Shown: piece after piece, positions 1 to 8,194 of the stretch
Layout of the letters: each line of letters opens with the position of its first letter
Position numbering within the stretch: position 1 is the first letter of the stretch
Assembly (NCBI GenBank): GCA_017461505.1
Contig: JAFTXV010000011.1
Location: 186,001-250,000, forward strand
Source: Paludibacteraceae bacterium
GTDB lineage: Bacteria > Bacteroidota > Bacteroidia > Bacteroidales > Paludibacteraceae
Length of the DNA stretch: 64,000 nt
Reading direction: 5' to 3'
Program-made: the position numbers and the translations under genes
Notes under the pieces: model-generated
Seen by the model: the letters and a program-made list of their open reading frames with translations, nothing else
Told to the model about the DNA's origin: nothing
Databases searched by the model: none

Positions 1-484
1 CCTCAAACGAAGGATTCTCCGTAGTAGCACCTATCAGCGTAATCGTACCATCCTCCACTGCTCCTAGCAGACTATCCTGCTGCGACTTGGAGAAACGGTG
101 AATCTCATCAATGAATAATATTGCTCGTCTCTCACTCGACTCCCGACTCGTGACTCCCGAAGTTTGTGTCCCGATTCCCGATTCCTGACTCCCAAATAAT
201 CCGCTGTTCATCGCTGCGAATCTCTTCGCCTTATCAATGACCTCACGTACCTCTTTCACTCCGCTAGTCACAGCGGATAGGGTATAGAAGGGTCGCTCCA
301 ACTCCTGCGCAATGATACGAGCCAATGTGGTCTTACCCACACCCGGAGGACCCCATAAGATAAACGACGACAAGTTGCCGCGCTCTATCATCTGGCGAAG
401 GATTGCTCCTTCACCCACCAAATGGCGTTGCCCTATGTATTCCTTCAGCGTCTTCGGACGCAATCTTTCTGCCAATGGAAGCAT
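1..484 (-). CDS. rarA: Replication-associated recombination protein A (RarA/MgsA), 5' part only
   Basis: AAA+ ATPase of the clamp-loader clade that acts at stalled replication forks. The start is [19 protein letters not shown]. Walker A is [10 protein letters not shown] and the Walker B region is [15 protein letters not shown], followed by sensor-1-like [10 protein letters not shown] at the window edge, where the gene is cut off. Between the conserved KRFAAMN and [13 protein letters not shown] there are about 22 extra Ser/Gly-rich residues encoded by degenerate 7-bp repeats. I do not know this insert from other RarA proteins. The gene follows recN after a 40-bp heptamer spacer and is probably in the same operon. 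Confidence 0.93.
   Translation of the reverse strand, partial: MLPLAERLRPKTLKEYIGQRHLVGEGAILRQMIERGNLSSFILWGPPGVGKTTLARIIAQELERPFYTLSAVTSGVKEVREVIDKAKRFAAMNSGLFGSQESGIGTQTSGVTSRESSERRAILFIDEIHRFSKSQQDSLLGAVEDGTITLIGATTENPSFE
129..193 (-). repeat. Heptamer repeat block inside rarA
   Basis: On the coding strand this reads as about nine degenerate 7-bp units of the type GGAGTCA / GGAATCG / GAGTCG. It is translated in frame as a Ser/Gly/Thr-rich insert. The same unit type occurs at 40738-40775 (spacer) and 52318-52352 (inside the amidase gene). Confidence 0.8.
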
Positions 485-490
485 ATTTTC

Positions 491-530
491 CAGCCTTTAA
501 CCTCTAACCTTTAACCTCTAACCTCTAAAC
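491..530. repeat. Heptamer spacer between recN and rarA
   Basis: Degenerate 7-bp repeats of the form AACCTCT / AACCTTT fill the spacer. The block runs into the recN stop codon, so its GTTTAGA unit (minus strand) supplies the last Val codon and the TAG of recN. Confidence 0.85.
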
Positions 531-2081
531 AATTAACATCTTCTCAATCTCAGCAGCGTGCTCCTTTGGAGTCAAAGCACGGATATGAGTTTCCGTACGA
601 ACTGCCGTATCCTCTTTATACACCAAATAATGGTGTTCACCGCGGGCTGCCACTTGAGGGAGGTGAGTGATGGCTATAATCTGTCTCGCATCGGCCATCT
701 GACGCATGATCTCTCCCATCTGACTAGCAATACTGCCACTCACACCTGTATCAATCTCATCAAAGATAATAGTAGGCAATCCATTGCTGCTAGCAATCAA
801 TGCCTTGATACATAGCATCAGTCGGCTAATCTCACCACCCGAAGCTACCTCCGCTACACGACGAAGCGACTGATTTAAGTTAGCAGCAAACATAAACTGC
901 ACATTGTCTCGTCCCGTCTCAGTGAAGTCATCTGTGGGCTGTATATCCACCGCCACTTTGGCATGAGGTACCCCCAACTTTATCATCGCATTTACTAAAT
1001 TCAAAGCAATTTTATCACAAACACCTTGGCGTGAGTGAGTCAGTTGTGTAGCAACTTCGCCTAATAGCCTTTTCGCCTCATCGCCTTCTCGCTTCAATCT
1101 TTCCAGATCCTCGTCAATATTCTCTATCCGCTGTACCTGTTGAGCAAACTCATCACGCAGCGTGATGAGCTCTTCCACCGTCAGTACACGGTGCTTTTTC
1201 ATCAGTGTCTGCAACATACTGATGCGCTCTTGTACTTGCTCCAAACGCATAGGATCTCGTTCAGTACGGTCGTATATACGTTGTATATCGGATACAATAT
1301 CCTTAAGCTCAATCTCTACACTATCTAGGCGTTCTGCCAAAGTGGAGTCGGCATCGGCTAGTCGGGTGGAGTGGATCAAAGATAGCGCACCATTGTCGCT
1401 ATCCAACTGCTGCAGCGCTTGTGCCAAGGCAGCCTGTATCTCCTCGGCATGCGATAGACGATATTCTTCTTGCTCCAATTCCTCCATCTCGCCTGCAACA
1501 AGTTGTGCTTCCTCCAATTGGTTATACTGCCATTGCAGATAGTCGGCATCGGCTTGTGCTTTCTTGGCTAGGGCTTGCGCCTCGCGCAATGCAGCTGTGG
1601 CTTGCAAATAGGCAGTATATGCCGTGGCATATGCCTCACGCTCAGAGGCATTGCCTGCGATAGCATCCACCACTTGTATCTGAAAGAGGTCGTCACCAAT
1701 CAGCAGACTCTCGTGCTGCGAATGGATATCAATGAGCTCTCGCGCCAAGGCCTTCAGCTCTGCTTGAGTCACCACCTCGTCATTTACAAACGACCGCGAA
1801 CGCCCATTGCTACTGAGTTCACGACGAATGATGATCTCCTTACCTATCGCCTCTCCCCTTGTAGCTTTATCACCTAAGAACGTAGCTTCGATGATACACT
1901 TGTCCTCACCCTCGGTGATGGCTTTGGTATCGGCACGTGCACCCATAACCAAGTTGAGCGCACCCAAAATGATGCTCTTGCCCGCACCTGTCTCACCTGT
2001 CATCACAGAGAAACCCTCATGGAAATCAATATCCAAGTGGCTAATCAGCGCATAATTTCGTATGTGTAAATGCGTCAGCAT
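525..2081 (-). CDS. recN: DNA repair protein RecN
   Basis: SMC-like ATPase of double-strand-break repair. The N-terminal half-site has MLTHLHIRNYALISHLDIDF and Walker A GETGAGKS at about residues 29-36. The middle is a long coiled coil with many Glu, Gln and Ala residues (about 150-350). The C-terminal half-site has the ABC signature ASGGEISRLML and Walker B TIIFDEIDTGVSG. At 518 residues it is slightly shorter than the usual 550 or so. It lies between a small acidic protein gene and rarA on one strand with only repeat-filled spacers, which suggests a DNA-repair operon driven from the promoter at 2508. Confidence 0.97.
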   Translation of the reverse strand: MLTHLHIRNYALISHLDIDFHEGFSVMTGETGAGKSIILGALNLVMGARADTKAITEGEDKCIIEATFLGDKATRGEAIGKEIIIRRELSSNGRSRSFVNDEVVTQAELKALARELIDIHSQHESLLIGDDLFQIQVVDAIAGNASEREAYATAYTAYLQATAALREAQALAKKAQADADYLQWQYNQLEEAQLVAGEMEELEQEEYRLSHAEEIQAALAQALQQLDSDNGALSLIHSTRLADADSTLAERLDSVEIELKDIVSDIQRIYDRTERDPMRLEQVQERISMLQTLMKKHRVLTVEELITLRDEFAQQVQRIENIDEDLERLKREGDEAKRLLGEVATQLTHSRQGVCDKIALNLVNAMIKLGVPHAKVAVDIQPTDDFTETGRDNVQFMFAANLNQSLRRVAEVASGGEISRLMLCIKALIASSNGLPTIIFDEIDTGVSGSIASQMGEIMRQMADARQIIAITHLPQVAARGEHHYLVYKEDTAVRTETHIRALTPKEHAAEIEKMLIV

Positions 2082-2087
2082 TCCCCC

Positions 2088-2122
2088 ACCTCTAAACTCT
2101 AAACTCTAAACACTAAACAATC
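2088..2122. repeat. Heptamer spacer (TCTAAAC units)
   Basis: Four to five units of TCTAAAC / ACTAAAC form the whole spacer between the 2121-2477 gene and recN. Confidence 0.85.
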
Positions 2123-2477
2123 AATCCTCCTCCTCGTAATATCCCTGCTCAATACCATATTGCAATTCGCCATCCATGATGAGTTGCAATTGTTCGCTAG
2201 TGAGTGGACGACCCAATGCTTTGGTTTGCTCCAGGAGGTAGTTCAATTGCTCGGTCTCATCAATCTCACCCTCCAAATAGGTTACCTCGTCGGTATTATC
2301 TTCCTCTTCTAGAAGTCCTTGTGATACAAGGTAATCATCCATCAAGTCAAGCACCATCAGCACGTCAGCTTGGGTCATGTCTTGACGATCCTCAGCAGGG
2401 ATAAGATTCCAGATATACTCCAATTGTTGCTTCTCCTCAGCATCCATCAAACTGAGCTCAATATTCGAATTTGCCAT
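2121..2477 (-). CDS. Small acidic protein of unknown function
   Basis: I do not recognise the family. The product is 118 residues, strongly acidic, with no signal peptide and no Cys pairs, so it should be cytoplasmic. It has two helical, Gln/Glu/Leu-rich segments. The start MANSNIELSLMDAEEKQQLE (ATG at 2477) is chosen because the promoter at 2508-2539 puts the transcript start near 2501. The longer frame reaching 2510 would begin upstream of that. It is the first gene of the transcript leading into recN and rarA. Confidence 0.75.
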   Translation of the reverse strand: MANSNIELSLMDAEEKQQLEYIWNLIPAEDRQDMTQADVLMVLDLMDDYLVSQGLLEEEDNTDEVTYLEGEIDETEQLNYLLEQTKALGRPLTSEQLQLIMDGELQYGIEQGYYEEED

Positions 2478-2503
2478 AATAATGATGTGTTTTTTTGAAA
2501 TTG

Positions 2504-2535
2504 TTTGCAAAGTTACGATTTTTTTGCTACCTTTG
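2504..2535 (+). promoter_or_regulatory. Promoter for cdsA
   Basis: TTTG at 2504-2507, a 20-nt gap, then TACCTTTG at 2528-2535. Its -33 element abuts the -7 box of the opposite promoter, forming TTTGCAAA at both ends. The expected transcript start is near 2542, which supports the ATG at 2564 for cdsA. Confidence 0.87.
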
Positions 2536-2539
2536 CAAA
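2508..2539 (-). promoter_or_regulatory. Promoter for the 2121-2477/recN/rarA operon
   Basis: On the minus strand, TTTG (2536-2539), a 20-nt gap, then TAACTTTG (2508-2515). This is the Bacteroidota -33/-7 layout. It overlaps the divergent cdsA promoter almost completely. Confidence 0.85.
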
Positions 2540-2563
2540 TTATTTGATAAAAAAGATAGAAAT

Positions 2564-3409
2564 ATGAATAATTTTTTTAAGCGCACTCTCTCCGCGATTG
2601 TCTATGCGGGCTTGGTGTTAAGTAGTATATTGCTGGAGCCAGCATGTTTTGGTGGACACCCTTTGTTGTTTGGCGTACTGATGATGATACTTAGTGCATT
2701 AGCAGTACGTGAGTTTCATGCTTTGCTGGATTCAGATATCAAGATAACGACCTATGCGATGATAGCTAGTGTGTTGCTATTCTGCACGTTGTATTTCCTC
2801 TTCTATGGCGATATAGTATGGCGTACACTGCTCTTGGCTTATGTGGCTGTACTACTGATGGCGATGATTGTGCATCTCTTCCGTGCAGAGGTGAATCCTA
2901 TAGCATCTTGGGGCAACCTGTGTGCTGGTCAGCTAATGGTGGCGCTTCCTTTTGCGCTGATGAATGGCGTGATGATGTATAACAAATGGCTGATGTTAGC
3001 GGTGTTCATCTTGCTATGGGTGAACGATAGTGGTGCGTATATAGTAGGCAGTCTGACCGCCAAACGCAAGAATGGTAATCATAAAATGTTCCCGCGCGTG
3101 AGCCCTGCTAAGTCATGGGAAGGATTGATAGGTGGATTTGTCTTTGATCTGGTAGCTGGATATGTGTTCTTCCGCATAGGTTGGATGGGCGATATGAGTC
3201 TGGTAAATAGTTTGTTTTTTGCATTAGCAGCAGGCGGTTTCGGTACATTAGGCGACCTAATGGAGAGCCTCTTCAAGCGTAGCTTGGGAGTGAAAGATTC
3301 GGGTAAGTTTATGCCTGGCCATGGTGGTGTGTTGGATAGATTTGATAGTTTGCTCTTGGCAGTACCAGTAGTATATTTCTTCTTTGTATATTTACCAACC
3401 ATTCTCTAA
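2564..3409 (+). CDS. cdsA: Phosphatidate cytidylyltransferase (CDP-diglyceride synthase)
   Basis: Integral membrane enzyme making CDP-diacylglycerol from phosphatidate and CTP, the branch point of phospholipid synthesis. The 281-residue product has about eight hydrophobic segments. The family signature is near the C-terminus: SLFKRSLGVKDSGKFMPGHG then GVLDRFDS, with the K-D, PGHGG and D-R residues intact. The start MNNFFKRTLSAIVY is downstream of the mapped promoter; the longer open frame from 2495 is not used. The acyltransferase gene 35 bp downstream also acts on lipids. Confidence 0.96.
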   Translation: MNNFFKRTLSAIVYAGLVLSSILLEPACFGGHPLLFGVLMMILSALAVREFHALLDSDIKITTYAMIASVLLFCTLYFLFYGDIVWRTLLLAYVAVLLMAMIVHLFRAEVNPIASWGNLCAGQLMVALPFALMNGVMMYNKWLMLAVFILLWVNDSGAYIVGSLTAKRKNGNHKMFPRVSPAKSWEGLIGGFVFDLVAGYVFFRIGWMGDMSLVNSLFFALAAGGFGTLGDLMESLFKRSLGVKDSGKFMPGHGGVLDRFDSLLLAVPVVYFFFVYLPTIL

Positions 3410-3444
3410 CACTAAACAATAGCGCAGCGTTCACTAAACACAAA

Positions 3445-4308
3445 ATGCTCTTATTAATCCGTATATTCAGTGTCTTCCCACTATGGCTACTATATTTTCT
3501 GGCAGATACTTTGCTGTATCCGTTGGTACGCTATGTGGTGCGATATCGGATAAAAATAGTGCGAAAGAATATCCGATTATCTTTCCCTGAAAAGTCGGAG
3601 AAAGAGCAAAAGGCTATTGTCAACGCGTTTTACCACCACTTCGCAGATATTTTGGTAGAAATTATTTATGGCTATCGCGTAAGCGATGAGGAGATGCGTG
3701 AGCGTGTGGTATTTGAGAATATGGAGTTGCTTGAGGATTTAGCTCGCAAGAAACACGGAGTGATAGCTTACCTAGGGCATATGTGTAATTGGGAGTGGAT
3801 AGCCGATGTGGGAAAGCAGTTCTCGGATAAATCTATTGTGGAGTATAATGTGTATCGCAAGCAAAAGAACGAGAGAGCTGATAGAGCGATGTTGCTACTG
3901 CGTAGTAAGCGAGGTGGTGAATGTGTGGAAAAGCAACAATTATTACGTAAATTGGTGCAGCTTCGCCATGCTGATCATCCGTTTGTTATAGGATTGATAG
4001 CCGATCAGAAGCCTTCACCACGCAATGCGCATACGTGGACTACTTTTTTAAATCAAGATACAGCTTTCTTGGACGGTGGTGACGTACTGGCACGCAAGTT
4101 TGATTTGGGTGTGATTTATGCGAATATCACTTCGCCTAAGCGAGGATACTATCGTATCCATTTTGAGGTGATTACCGACAATCCTCAAGCAATGCCTGAG
4201 GACGAGATTACGCTCACTTATGCCCGATTGATTGAGCAAAATATCCGCCAACAACCAGAGCGTTGGCTTTGGACGCACAATAGATGGAAACATCAAAGAG
4301 AAAAATAA
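3445..4308 (+). CDS. LpxL/HtrB-family lipid A-type acyltransferase
   Basis: Inner-membrane acyltransferase of the lysophospholipid/lipid A late-acyltransferase family, 287 residues. It has an N-terminal hydrophobic anchor (MLLLIRIFSVFPLWLLYFLA), then the typical RIKIVRKNIRLSFPEKS segment. The catalytic H-x4-E motif appears as HMCNWEW, and IADQKPSP matches the conserved second block. The C-terminal RWLWTHNRWK is also typical. It follows cdsA by 35 bp, so the two probably share a transcript. Substrate cannot be fixed from sequence; a lipid A or aminolipid acceptor is likely. Confidence 0.9.
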   Translation: MLLLIRIFSVFPLWLLYFLADTLLYPLVRYVVRYRIKIVRKNIRLSFPEKSEKEQKAIVNAFYHHFADILVEIIYGYRVSDEEMRERVVFENMELLEDLARKKHGVIAYLGHMCNWEWIADVGKQFSDKSIVEYNVYRKQKNERADRAMLLLRSKRGGECVEKQQLLRKLVQLRHADHPFVIGLIADQKPSPRNAHTWTTFLNQDTAFLDGGDVLARKFDLGVIYANITSPKRGYYRIHFEVITDNPQAMPEDEITLTYARLIEQNIRQQPERWLWTHNRWKHQREK

Positions 4309-4390
4309 GAAATCATAGGGTGTTTTGGCACAGTTTTTGTAGTATGTAAAGTGATAAAAGAATATTAACCCTATAAAAACAAAAAACAAT

Positions 4391-4939
4391 ATGAATAAGA
4401 AATTTATTTGCCCTATTTGCGGCTATGTACACGAAGGAGCACCTGCACCAGAGCGTTGCCCACAATGCAAACAAGTAGTAACATGGAAAGAAGTGGATGA
4501 GTCTGCTGGTATCGCATTTGCATGCGAGCATATCATCGGTGTAGCTAAAGATACTGACGAGGAAATGATTAAGGACCTCAATGCGCACTTCATGGGTGAG
4601 GCTACTGAGGTAGGTATGTATCTCGCTATGTCTCGTCAAGCTGATCGTGAGGGTTATCCTGAGATTGCTGAGGCATTCAAGCGCTATGCTTGGGAAGAGG
4701 CTGAGCACTGCTCTAAGTTCGCAGAACTCTTGGGCGAGGTAGTATGGAGCACCAAAGAGAACCTCGAGAAGCGTATGATGGCTGAGGCAGGTGCTTGCGA
4801 AGACAAACTCCGTATTGCTAAGCGTGCAAAAGCAATGGATTGGGATGCTATCCACGACACCGTACACGAGATGGCTAAGGACGAGGCTCGTCACGGAAAA
4901 GGCTTCGAGGGCTTGTACAACCGCTATTTCAAAAAATAA
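4391..4939 (+). CDS. Reverse rubrerythrin (rubredoxin domain first)
   Basis: Peroxide-scavenging diiron protein of anaerobes. The 182 residues begin with a rubredoxin-like iron site, [20 protein letters not shown] (about residues 6-25), followed by a ferritin-like four-helix domain with metal ligands in [25 protein letters not shown] and [12 protein letters not shown]. In classical rubrerythrins the rubredoxin domain is C-terminal; here the order is reversed. It sits 82 bp after the acyltransferase gene. I see no clear TAnnTTTG promoter in that gap, so it may be read through or use another sigma factor. A hairpin terminator follows. Confidence 0.93.
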   Translation: MNKKFICPICGYVHEGAPAPERCPQCKQVVTWKEVDESAGIAFACEHIIGVAKDTDEEMIKDLNAHFMGEATEVGMYLAMSRQADREGYPEIAEAFKRYAWEEAEHCSKFAELLGEVVWSTKENLEKRMMAEAGACEDKLRIAKRAKAMDWDAIHDTVHEMAKDEARHGKGFEGLYNRYFKK

Positions 4940-4981
4940 TAGGCGAAGAGGCTAAAAAGGCTATTAGGCTATAAGGCTGGA
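4940..4981. repeat. 8-bp repeat spacer
   Basis: About five degenerate units of the type AGGCTATT / AGGCTATA directly after the rubrerythrin stop codon. Confidence 0.6.
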
Positions 4982-4984
4982 AAT

Positions 4985-5020
4985 AAACAAGGACGCAAGC
5001 AATTGCGTCCTTGTTTGTTT
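4985..5020 (+). terminator. Rho-independent terminator
   Basis: Perfect 13-bp stem AAACAAGGACGCA / TGCGTCCTTGTTT around a 6-nt loop, followed by a T-rich stretch. It lies between convergent genes and could work for both. Confidence 0.85.
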
Positions 5021-5059
5021 TCTGCCTTTAACCCTTAAGGTTAATGTCGCTTAGTAAAC

Positions 5060-6904
5060 TTACTTCTGGAGCTTAACGACGATGCTGGAGAGTGGCTCAA
5101 TGACGATATCTTTTTCACTCAAGTCATAAATAATACCTGAAATAACATCCTCGCCTACAGGATTATACTTGCTGAGAATCTCTGCATAGTTAGCGGTTGG
5201 GATAGTACGATTATCCTCACTCGCATTAACGAACACAAAGACTGCCTCATTATCGTTATAGCGGAAGAAACCATAGGTGTTGTCGCGGCTCATAAAGTGC
5301 ATGGTGCGACCTGTATGGATCACAGGCTCACCCTTGCGCCATTGGAAGAGGCGACTCTGGTAGTCGAACATATATTGCATCTCCGATGTGACCTCTCCAT
5401 TCAGTGGCAAAGGCATACGCAGTGTAGAGTGACCTAGTGAACGATCTGAAGACTTCATACCATACTCATCTCCATAGAATACTTGAGGAATACCACGCAT
5501 GGTAGCAAGCAAAGTATAAGCTAGTTTTACACGGCGTGGATCTTGATCCTTTACTACATCAGTAATACGATCCATATCGTGGTTGCCAAGCATGATAAGA
5601 ATATTGTTTACGTCAGCGTAAAGGTAGTCCATAGCTATTGCATCATATACGCGAGTAAGACCATCACCCCATTGCTTGCCATCGTTCTCAAGTGCTTGAC
5701 GGATAGCCTCTTCCACAGGGAAGTCCATCACCGAAGGAAGATGACTATTAAATCCGTTATAATTATTCGCACCTCTTTGCCAATATGCTACTGCAGAAGC
5801 TGGACGTGTCCAACACTCACCTACAATATTCAGGTTAGGGTACTCATCCATGATAGCTTTTACCCATTCACTACCAGGAATCATCTCAATATATGGATAG
5901 GTGTCAACGCGCAAACCATCTAGATTAGCGTACTCAATCCACCAGATAGCCCATTGCTTGAAGTATTGCAAAAGGTCTGGATTCTCGAGGTTCATATCTG
6001 GCATAGGACGATCAAACCAACCGCGGTTGGATAACTGACGATCGTATTGCGAAGCGTTGATGTCGTAGTTCGCTGAGAATACGTTGTGGGTGTTGGTGAA
6101 TTTGTCGAATTGGTTAATCCAATCTTGGTATGGCAGGTCTTTCATCCACCAGTGGGTACCACCGCAGTGGTTGGGCACCATGTCCATGATAAATTTGATA
6201 CCTTTCTCGTGTGCTTTCTCTACCATCTCGCAATAGAGTTCGTTGCTACCATAGCGAGGATCAATATGGTAATAGTCGGAGCATGCATAACCATGGTATG
6301 ACCATGCCGCCTCGTTATCCTCCAAGAGTGGAGTAGGCCAAATAGCTGTAGCACCGAGTGCTGAGATATGGTCGAGTGAATTGATAATACCTTGGATATC
6401 ACCTCCAAAGCGACCGTGAACATTGTCTTTGTTGACAGGCTCTGCCATGCTAGCAACTGTATTATTGGTCTTGTCGCCATCCACAAAACGGTCAGACATG
6501 ATGAGGTAGATCATGTCGCTTGAGTTGAAGCCTTGGCGCTCTCGACTACCTTCGCGGCGGGTGTTGATGGTATAGTCCACACTCGTAGTACGTTTGCCCT
6601 TTTTGAGGGTGATGCGATAGGTGCCAGGCTCATTGACAGCCAAGTCCACAAAGAGGTAATTAGGGCTCTCAGCGTTGTGCTGACCCTTGACTTGCAAACC
6701 CAAGCATTCGCCTTTGACGATACGACCATTGTGCAATTGATTGATAGTGACTTGTGCATCTGCAAGGTCCTCACCATGAAGCATAAGAGTGAGTGGGCAG
6801 TTCATTTCTGTCCACCAGCAGAGCGGCTCAGCACGGTCGATACGTGGCTTTGCCTGCAAAGAAAGTGCACTGAACAGTGCGATGAATAAGAATAATTTTT
6901 TCAT
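5060..6904 (-). CDS. Secreted GH13 alpha-amylase / neopullulanase-like enzyme
   Basis: Hydrolyses alpha-glucans or cyclodextrins. The 614-residue product has a signal peptide (MKKLFLFIALFSALSLQAKP). It then has an N-terminal beta domain as in cyclomaltodextrinase/SusA enzymes (to about 115), a GH13 barrel and a C-terminal beta domain. Catalytic residues are visible: nucleophile D334 in LRVDTYPY, acid/base E363 in IVGECW and D443 in GNHDMDR. It resembles SusA, but no SusC/SusD pair or regulator lies nearby, so this is not a classic utilisation locus. The 70-bp gap to rnpB holds only 9-bp repeats and I see no standard promoter; it may be read through from rnpB. Confidence 0.93.
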   Translation of the reverse strand: MKKLFLFIALFSALSLQAKPRIDRAEPLCWWTEMNCPLTLMLHGEDLADAQVTINQLHNGRIVKGECLGLQVKGQHNAESPNYLFVDLAVNEPGTYRITLKKGKRTTSVDYTINTRREGSRERQGFNSSDMIYLIMSDRFVDGDKTNNTVASMAEPVNKDNVHGRFGGDIQGIINSLDHISALGATAIWPTPLLEDNEAAWSYHGYACSDYYHIDPRYGSNELYCEMVEKAHEKGIKFIMDMVPNHCGGTHWWMKDLPYQDWINQFDKFTNTHNVFSANYDINASQYDRQLSNRGWFDRPMPDMNLENPDLLQYFKQWAIWWIEYANLDGLRVDTYPYIEMIPGSEWVKAIMDEYPNLNIVGECWTRPASAVAYWQRGANNYNGFNSHLPSVMDFPVEEAIRQALENDGKQWGDGLTRVYDAIAMDYLYADVNNILIMLGNHDMDRITDVVKDQDPRRVKLAYTLLATMRGIPQVFYGDEYGMKSSDRSLGHSTLRMPLPLNGEVTSEMQYMFDYQSRLFQWRKGEPVIHTGRTMHFMSRDNTYGFFRYNDNEAVFVFVNASEDNRTIPTANYAEILSKYNPVGEDVISGIIYDLSEKDIVIEPLSSIVVKLQK

Positions 6905-6918
6905 TGTAGTGTGTTTTG

Positions 6919-6958
6919 ATTAAGGTCATTAAGGTCGTTAAAGTCCTTAAAGACGTTA
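6919..6958. repeat. 9-bp repeat block
   Basis: Four degenerate units of the type TTAAGGTCA / TTAAAGTCC between the amylase start and rnpB. Confidence 0.65.
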
Positions 6959-6974
6959 TTTGTTTGCAAAAAAA

Positions 6975-7324
6975 ATAGCGCACCTATAAGCCGGGTTCTG
7001 TACCGAATTTATAATTCTTAATTCAAAATTACTTTCGGTGTTCATCATTAATCTTGAGTGGCGTATTGCTACGCACTTCTGTTGCTTCCTACCCTCCAAC
7101 TCACGCGAGCAGCGCTCAGGCATTGGTATACTTGGAATTGCAGCCCATCGTATGCTCGTATCACATCCTCTTTGCAGATTACTCGTCTCTTTTGCAGGGA
7201 CCAAACATTGCTGCCTGACGGCCGTTAACCGCGATGGTGCTCTATGCTGCCCGGACTTTCCTCGTGATAGGGGATTAAAGCCACGGCTTTTCTTCCCTTA
7301 TCCCGCGATGAACCGGCACGCTAT
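6975..7324 (-). ncRNA. rnpB: RNase P RNA
   Basis: Catalytic RNA that matures tRNA 5' ends. On the minus strand it has the universal block GAGGAAAGTCCGGGC and the 3' block ACAGAACCCGGCTTA. The ends pair as a 10-bp P1 helix, ATAGCGTGCC with GGTGCGCTAT (two G-U pairs), which fixes the limits. A run of T follows the 3' end. Near the 3' end a heptamer block (7005-7032) forms an AT-rich insert in a variable hairpin. The 5' end lies one base after the tRNA-Gly 3' end. Confidence 0.95.
7005..7032 (-). repeat. Heptamer block inside rnpB
   Basis: About four 7-bp units of the type AATTTTG / AATTAAG / AATTATA within a hairpin closed by CCGAA / TTCGG, just before the conserved 3' ACAGAACCCGG block of RNase P RNA. 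Confidence 0.7.
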
Positions 7325-7325
7325 G

Positions 7326-7396
7326 AGCGGCATACGGGAATCGAACCCGCCTCCTCGGCTTGGGAAGCCGATGCACTACCGATGTGCTAATGCCGC
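7326..7396 (-). tRNA. tRNA-Gly (anticodon CCC)
   Basis: 71-nt cloverleaf. Acceptor GCGGCAT/ATGCCGC, anticodon stem TCGGC/GCCGA with loop TTCCCAA giving anticodon CCC, and T arm GGGTTCGATTCCC. The 3' CCA is not encoded. It is followed after one base by rnpB. Confidence 0.95.
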
Positions 7397-7411
7397 AAAC
7401 AATTTTCGCTG

Positions 7412-7443
7412 CAAAGGTAGTAAAAATATTGCACGTATGCAAA
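7412..7443 (-). promoter_or_regulatory. Promoter for tRNA-Gly/rnpB
   Basis: On the minus strand, TTTG (7440-7443), a 20-nt gap, then TACCTTTG (7412-7419), 15 bp before the tRNA. Confidence 0.85.
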
Positions 7444-7461
7444 TATTTTGCATGAAAGTAC

Positions 7462-7486
7462 AAAAAAAGACGACCATAAGTCGTCT
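7462..7486 (-). terminator. Terminator after tRNA-His
   Basis: On the minus strand, a perfect 7-bp stem AGACGAC / GTCGTCT with a 5-nt loop, followed by a T run. Confidence 0.85.
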
Positions 7487-7492
7487 CTTTTG

Positions 7493-7566
7493 GGTGACTA
7501 GTGGGGCTCGAACCCACGACACTCGGAACCACAATCCGATGCTCTGCCAGCTGAGCTATAGCCACC
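7493..7566 (-). tRNA. tRNA-His (anticodon GTG)
   Basis: 74 nt including the encoded G(-1), which faces C73, the hallmark of tRNA-His. Anticodon stem TCGGA/TCCGA with loop TTGTGGT gives anticodon GTG; T arm GGGTTCGAGCCCC. No encoded CCA. Own promoter and terminator. Confidence 0.96.
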
Positions 7567-7594
7567 ATATAGTGGTCTCTTTCAAAACTGGGTG

Positions 7595-7626
7595 CAAAGG
7601 TACTGCTTTTTTTTGATATGACCAAA
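7595..7626 (-). promoter_or_regulatory. Promoter for tRNA-His
   Basis: On the minus strand, TTTG (7623-7626), a 20-nt gap, then TACCTTTG (7595-7602). Confidence 0.82.
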
Positions 7627-7654
7627 TATTTCACAAAAAAAAATGAGCAGATTT

Positions 7655-8194
7655 TTACTTCTGCTCATTTTTTGAAGAAATACTATCGTTTCTTTGTTGT
7701 CTGAAGGATGTTACTTGCTGCTTGATCTTGCCCCACATTCTTTCAGATAGAGGTGTCGCCGCCGAATAGACTACAGACTGACGCTTCAAATCATCTTGCA
7801 AGAAGTGGAAATTGTCATCCAAGCGATGCAGACACAACACAATACACAACATGATAAGTCCCCATTTGATAATACCAAATAATGCTCCAAATAGTCGATT
7901 CACCCATCCTAGATTGACTGCTTTGAATAGTTTGGAAAGTAGTCGTGCAATGATATTAATAACGACTGTGATTCCTAGAAATAGGAGAACGTATGCAACG
8001 ACCGAACATACAGCTTCTGGCCATGTGAACTGCTGTAGAAGCCAAGCAGAAAACATGGCACCCAAGAAACGTGCACCTATATAACCGAAGATTAGTGATA
8101 GAATTGCACTGAGCTCGATAATAACCCCTCTCATCAGACCTCTAATGAGGCCGATGAGTAAGGGTAGAAGTATGAGAATATCAAGCCAAGACAT
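7655..8194 (-). CDS. cvpA: CvpA family membrane protein
   Basis: Inner-membrane protein of the colicin V production family, 179 residues. It has four hydrophobic segments and the family N-terminus (MSWLDILILLPLLIGLIRGLMRG with the conserved GxxxGxxRG pattern). The C-terminal 35 residues are polar. Its ATG overlaps the stop of the upstream lipoprotein gene by one base (TAATG), so translation is probably coupled. It is the last gene of the long minus-strand run that begins at rel. The molecular role of CvpA is not settled. Confidence 0.88.
   Translation of the reverse strand: MSWLDILILLPLLIGLIRGLMRGVIIELSAILSLIFGYIGARFLGAMFSAWLLQQFTWPEAVCSVVAYVLLFLGITVVINIIARLLSKLFKAVNLGWVNRLFGALFGIIKWGLIMLCIVLCLHRLDDNFHFLQDDLKRQSVVYSAATPLSERMWGKIKQQVTSFRQQRNDSISSKNEQK

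Noticed and set aside
2495-2563. Longer N-terminus for cdsA (start 2495)
   Set aside because: It begins upstream of the mapped promoter boxes (2504-2535), and the added residues lack family similarity.
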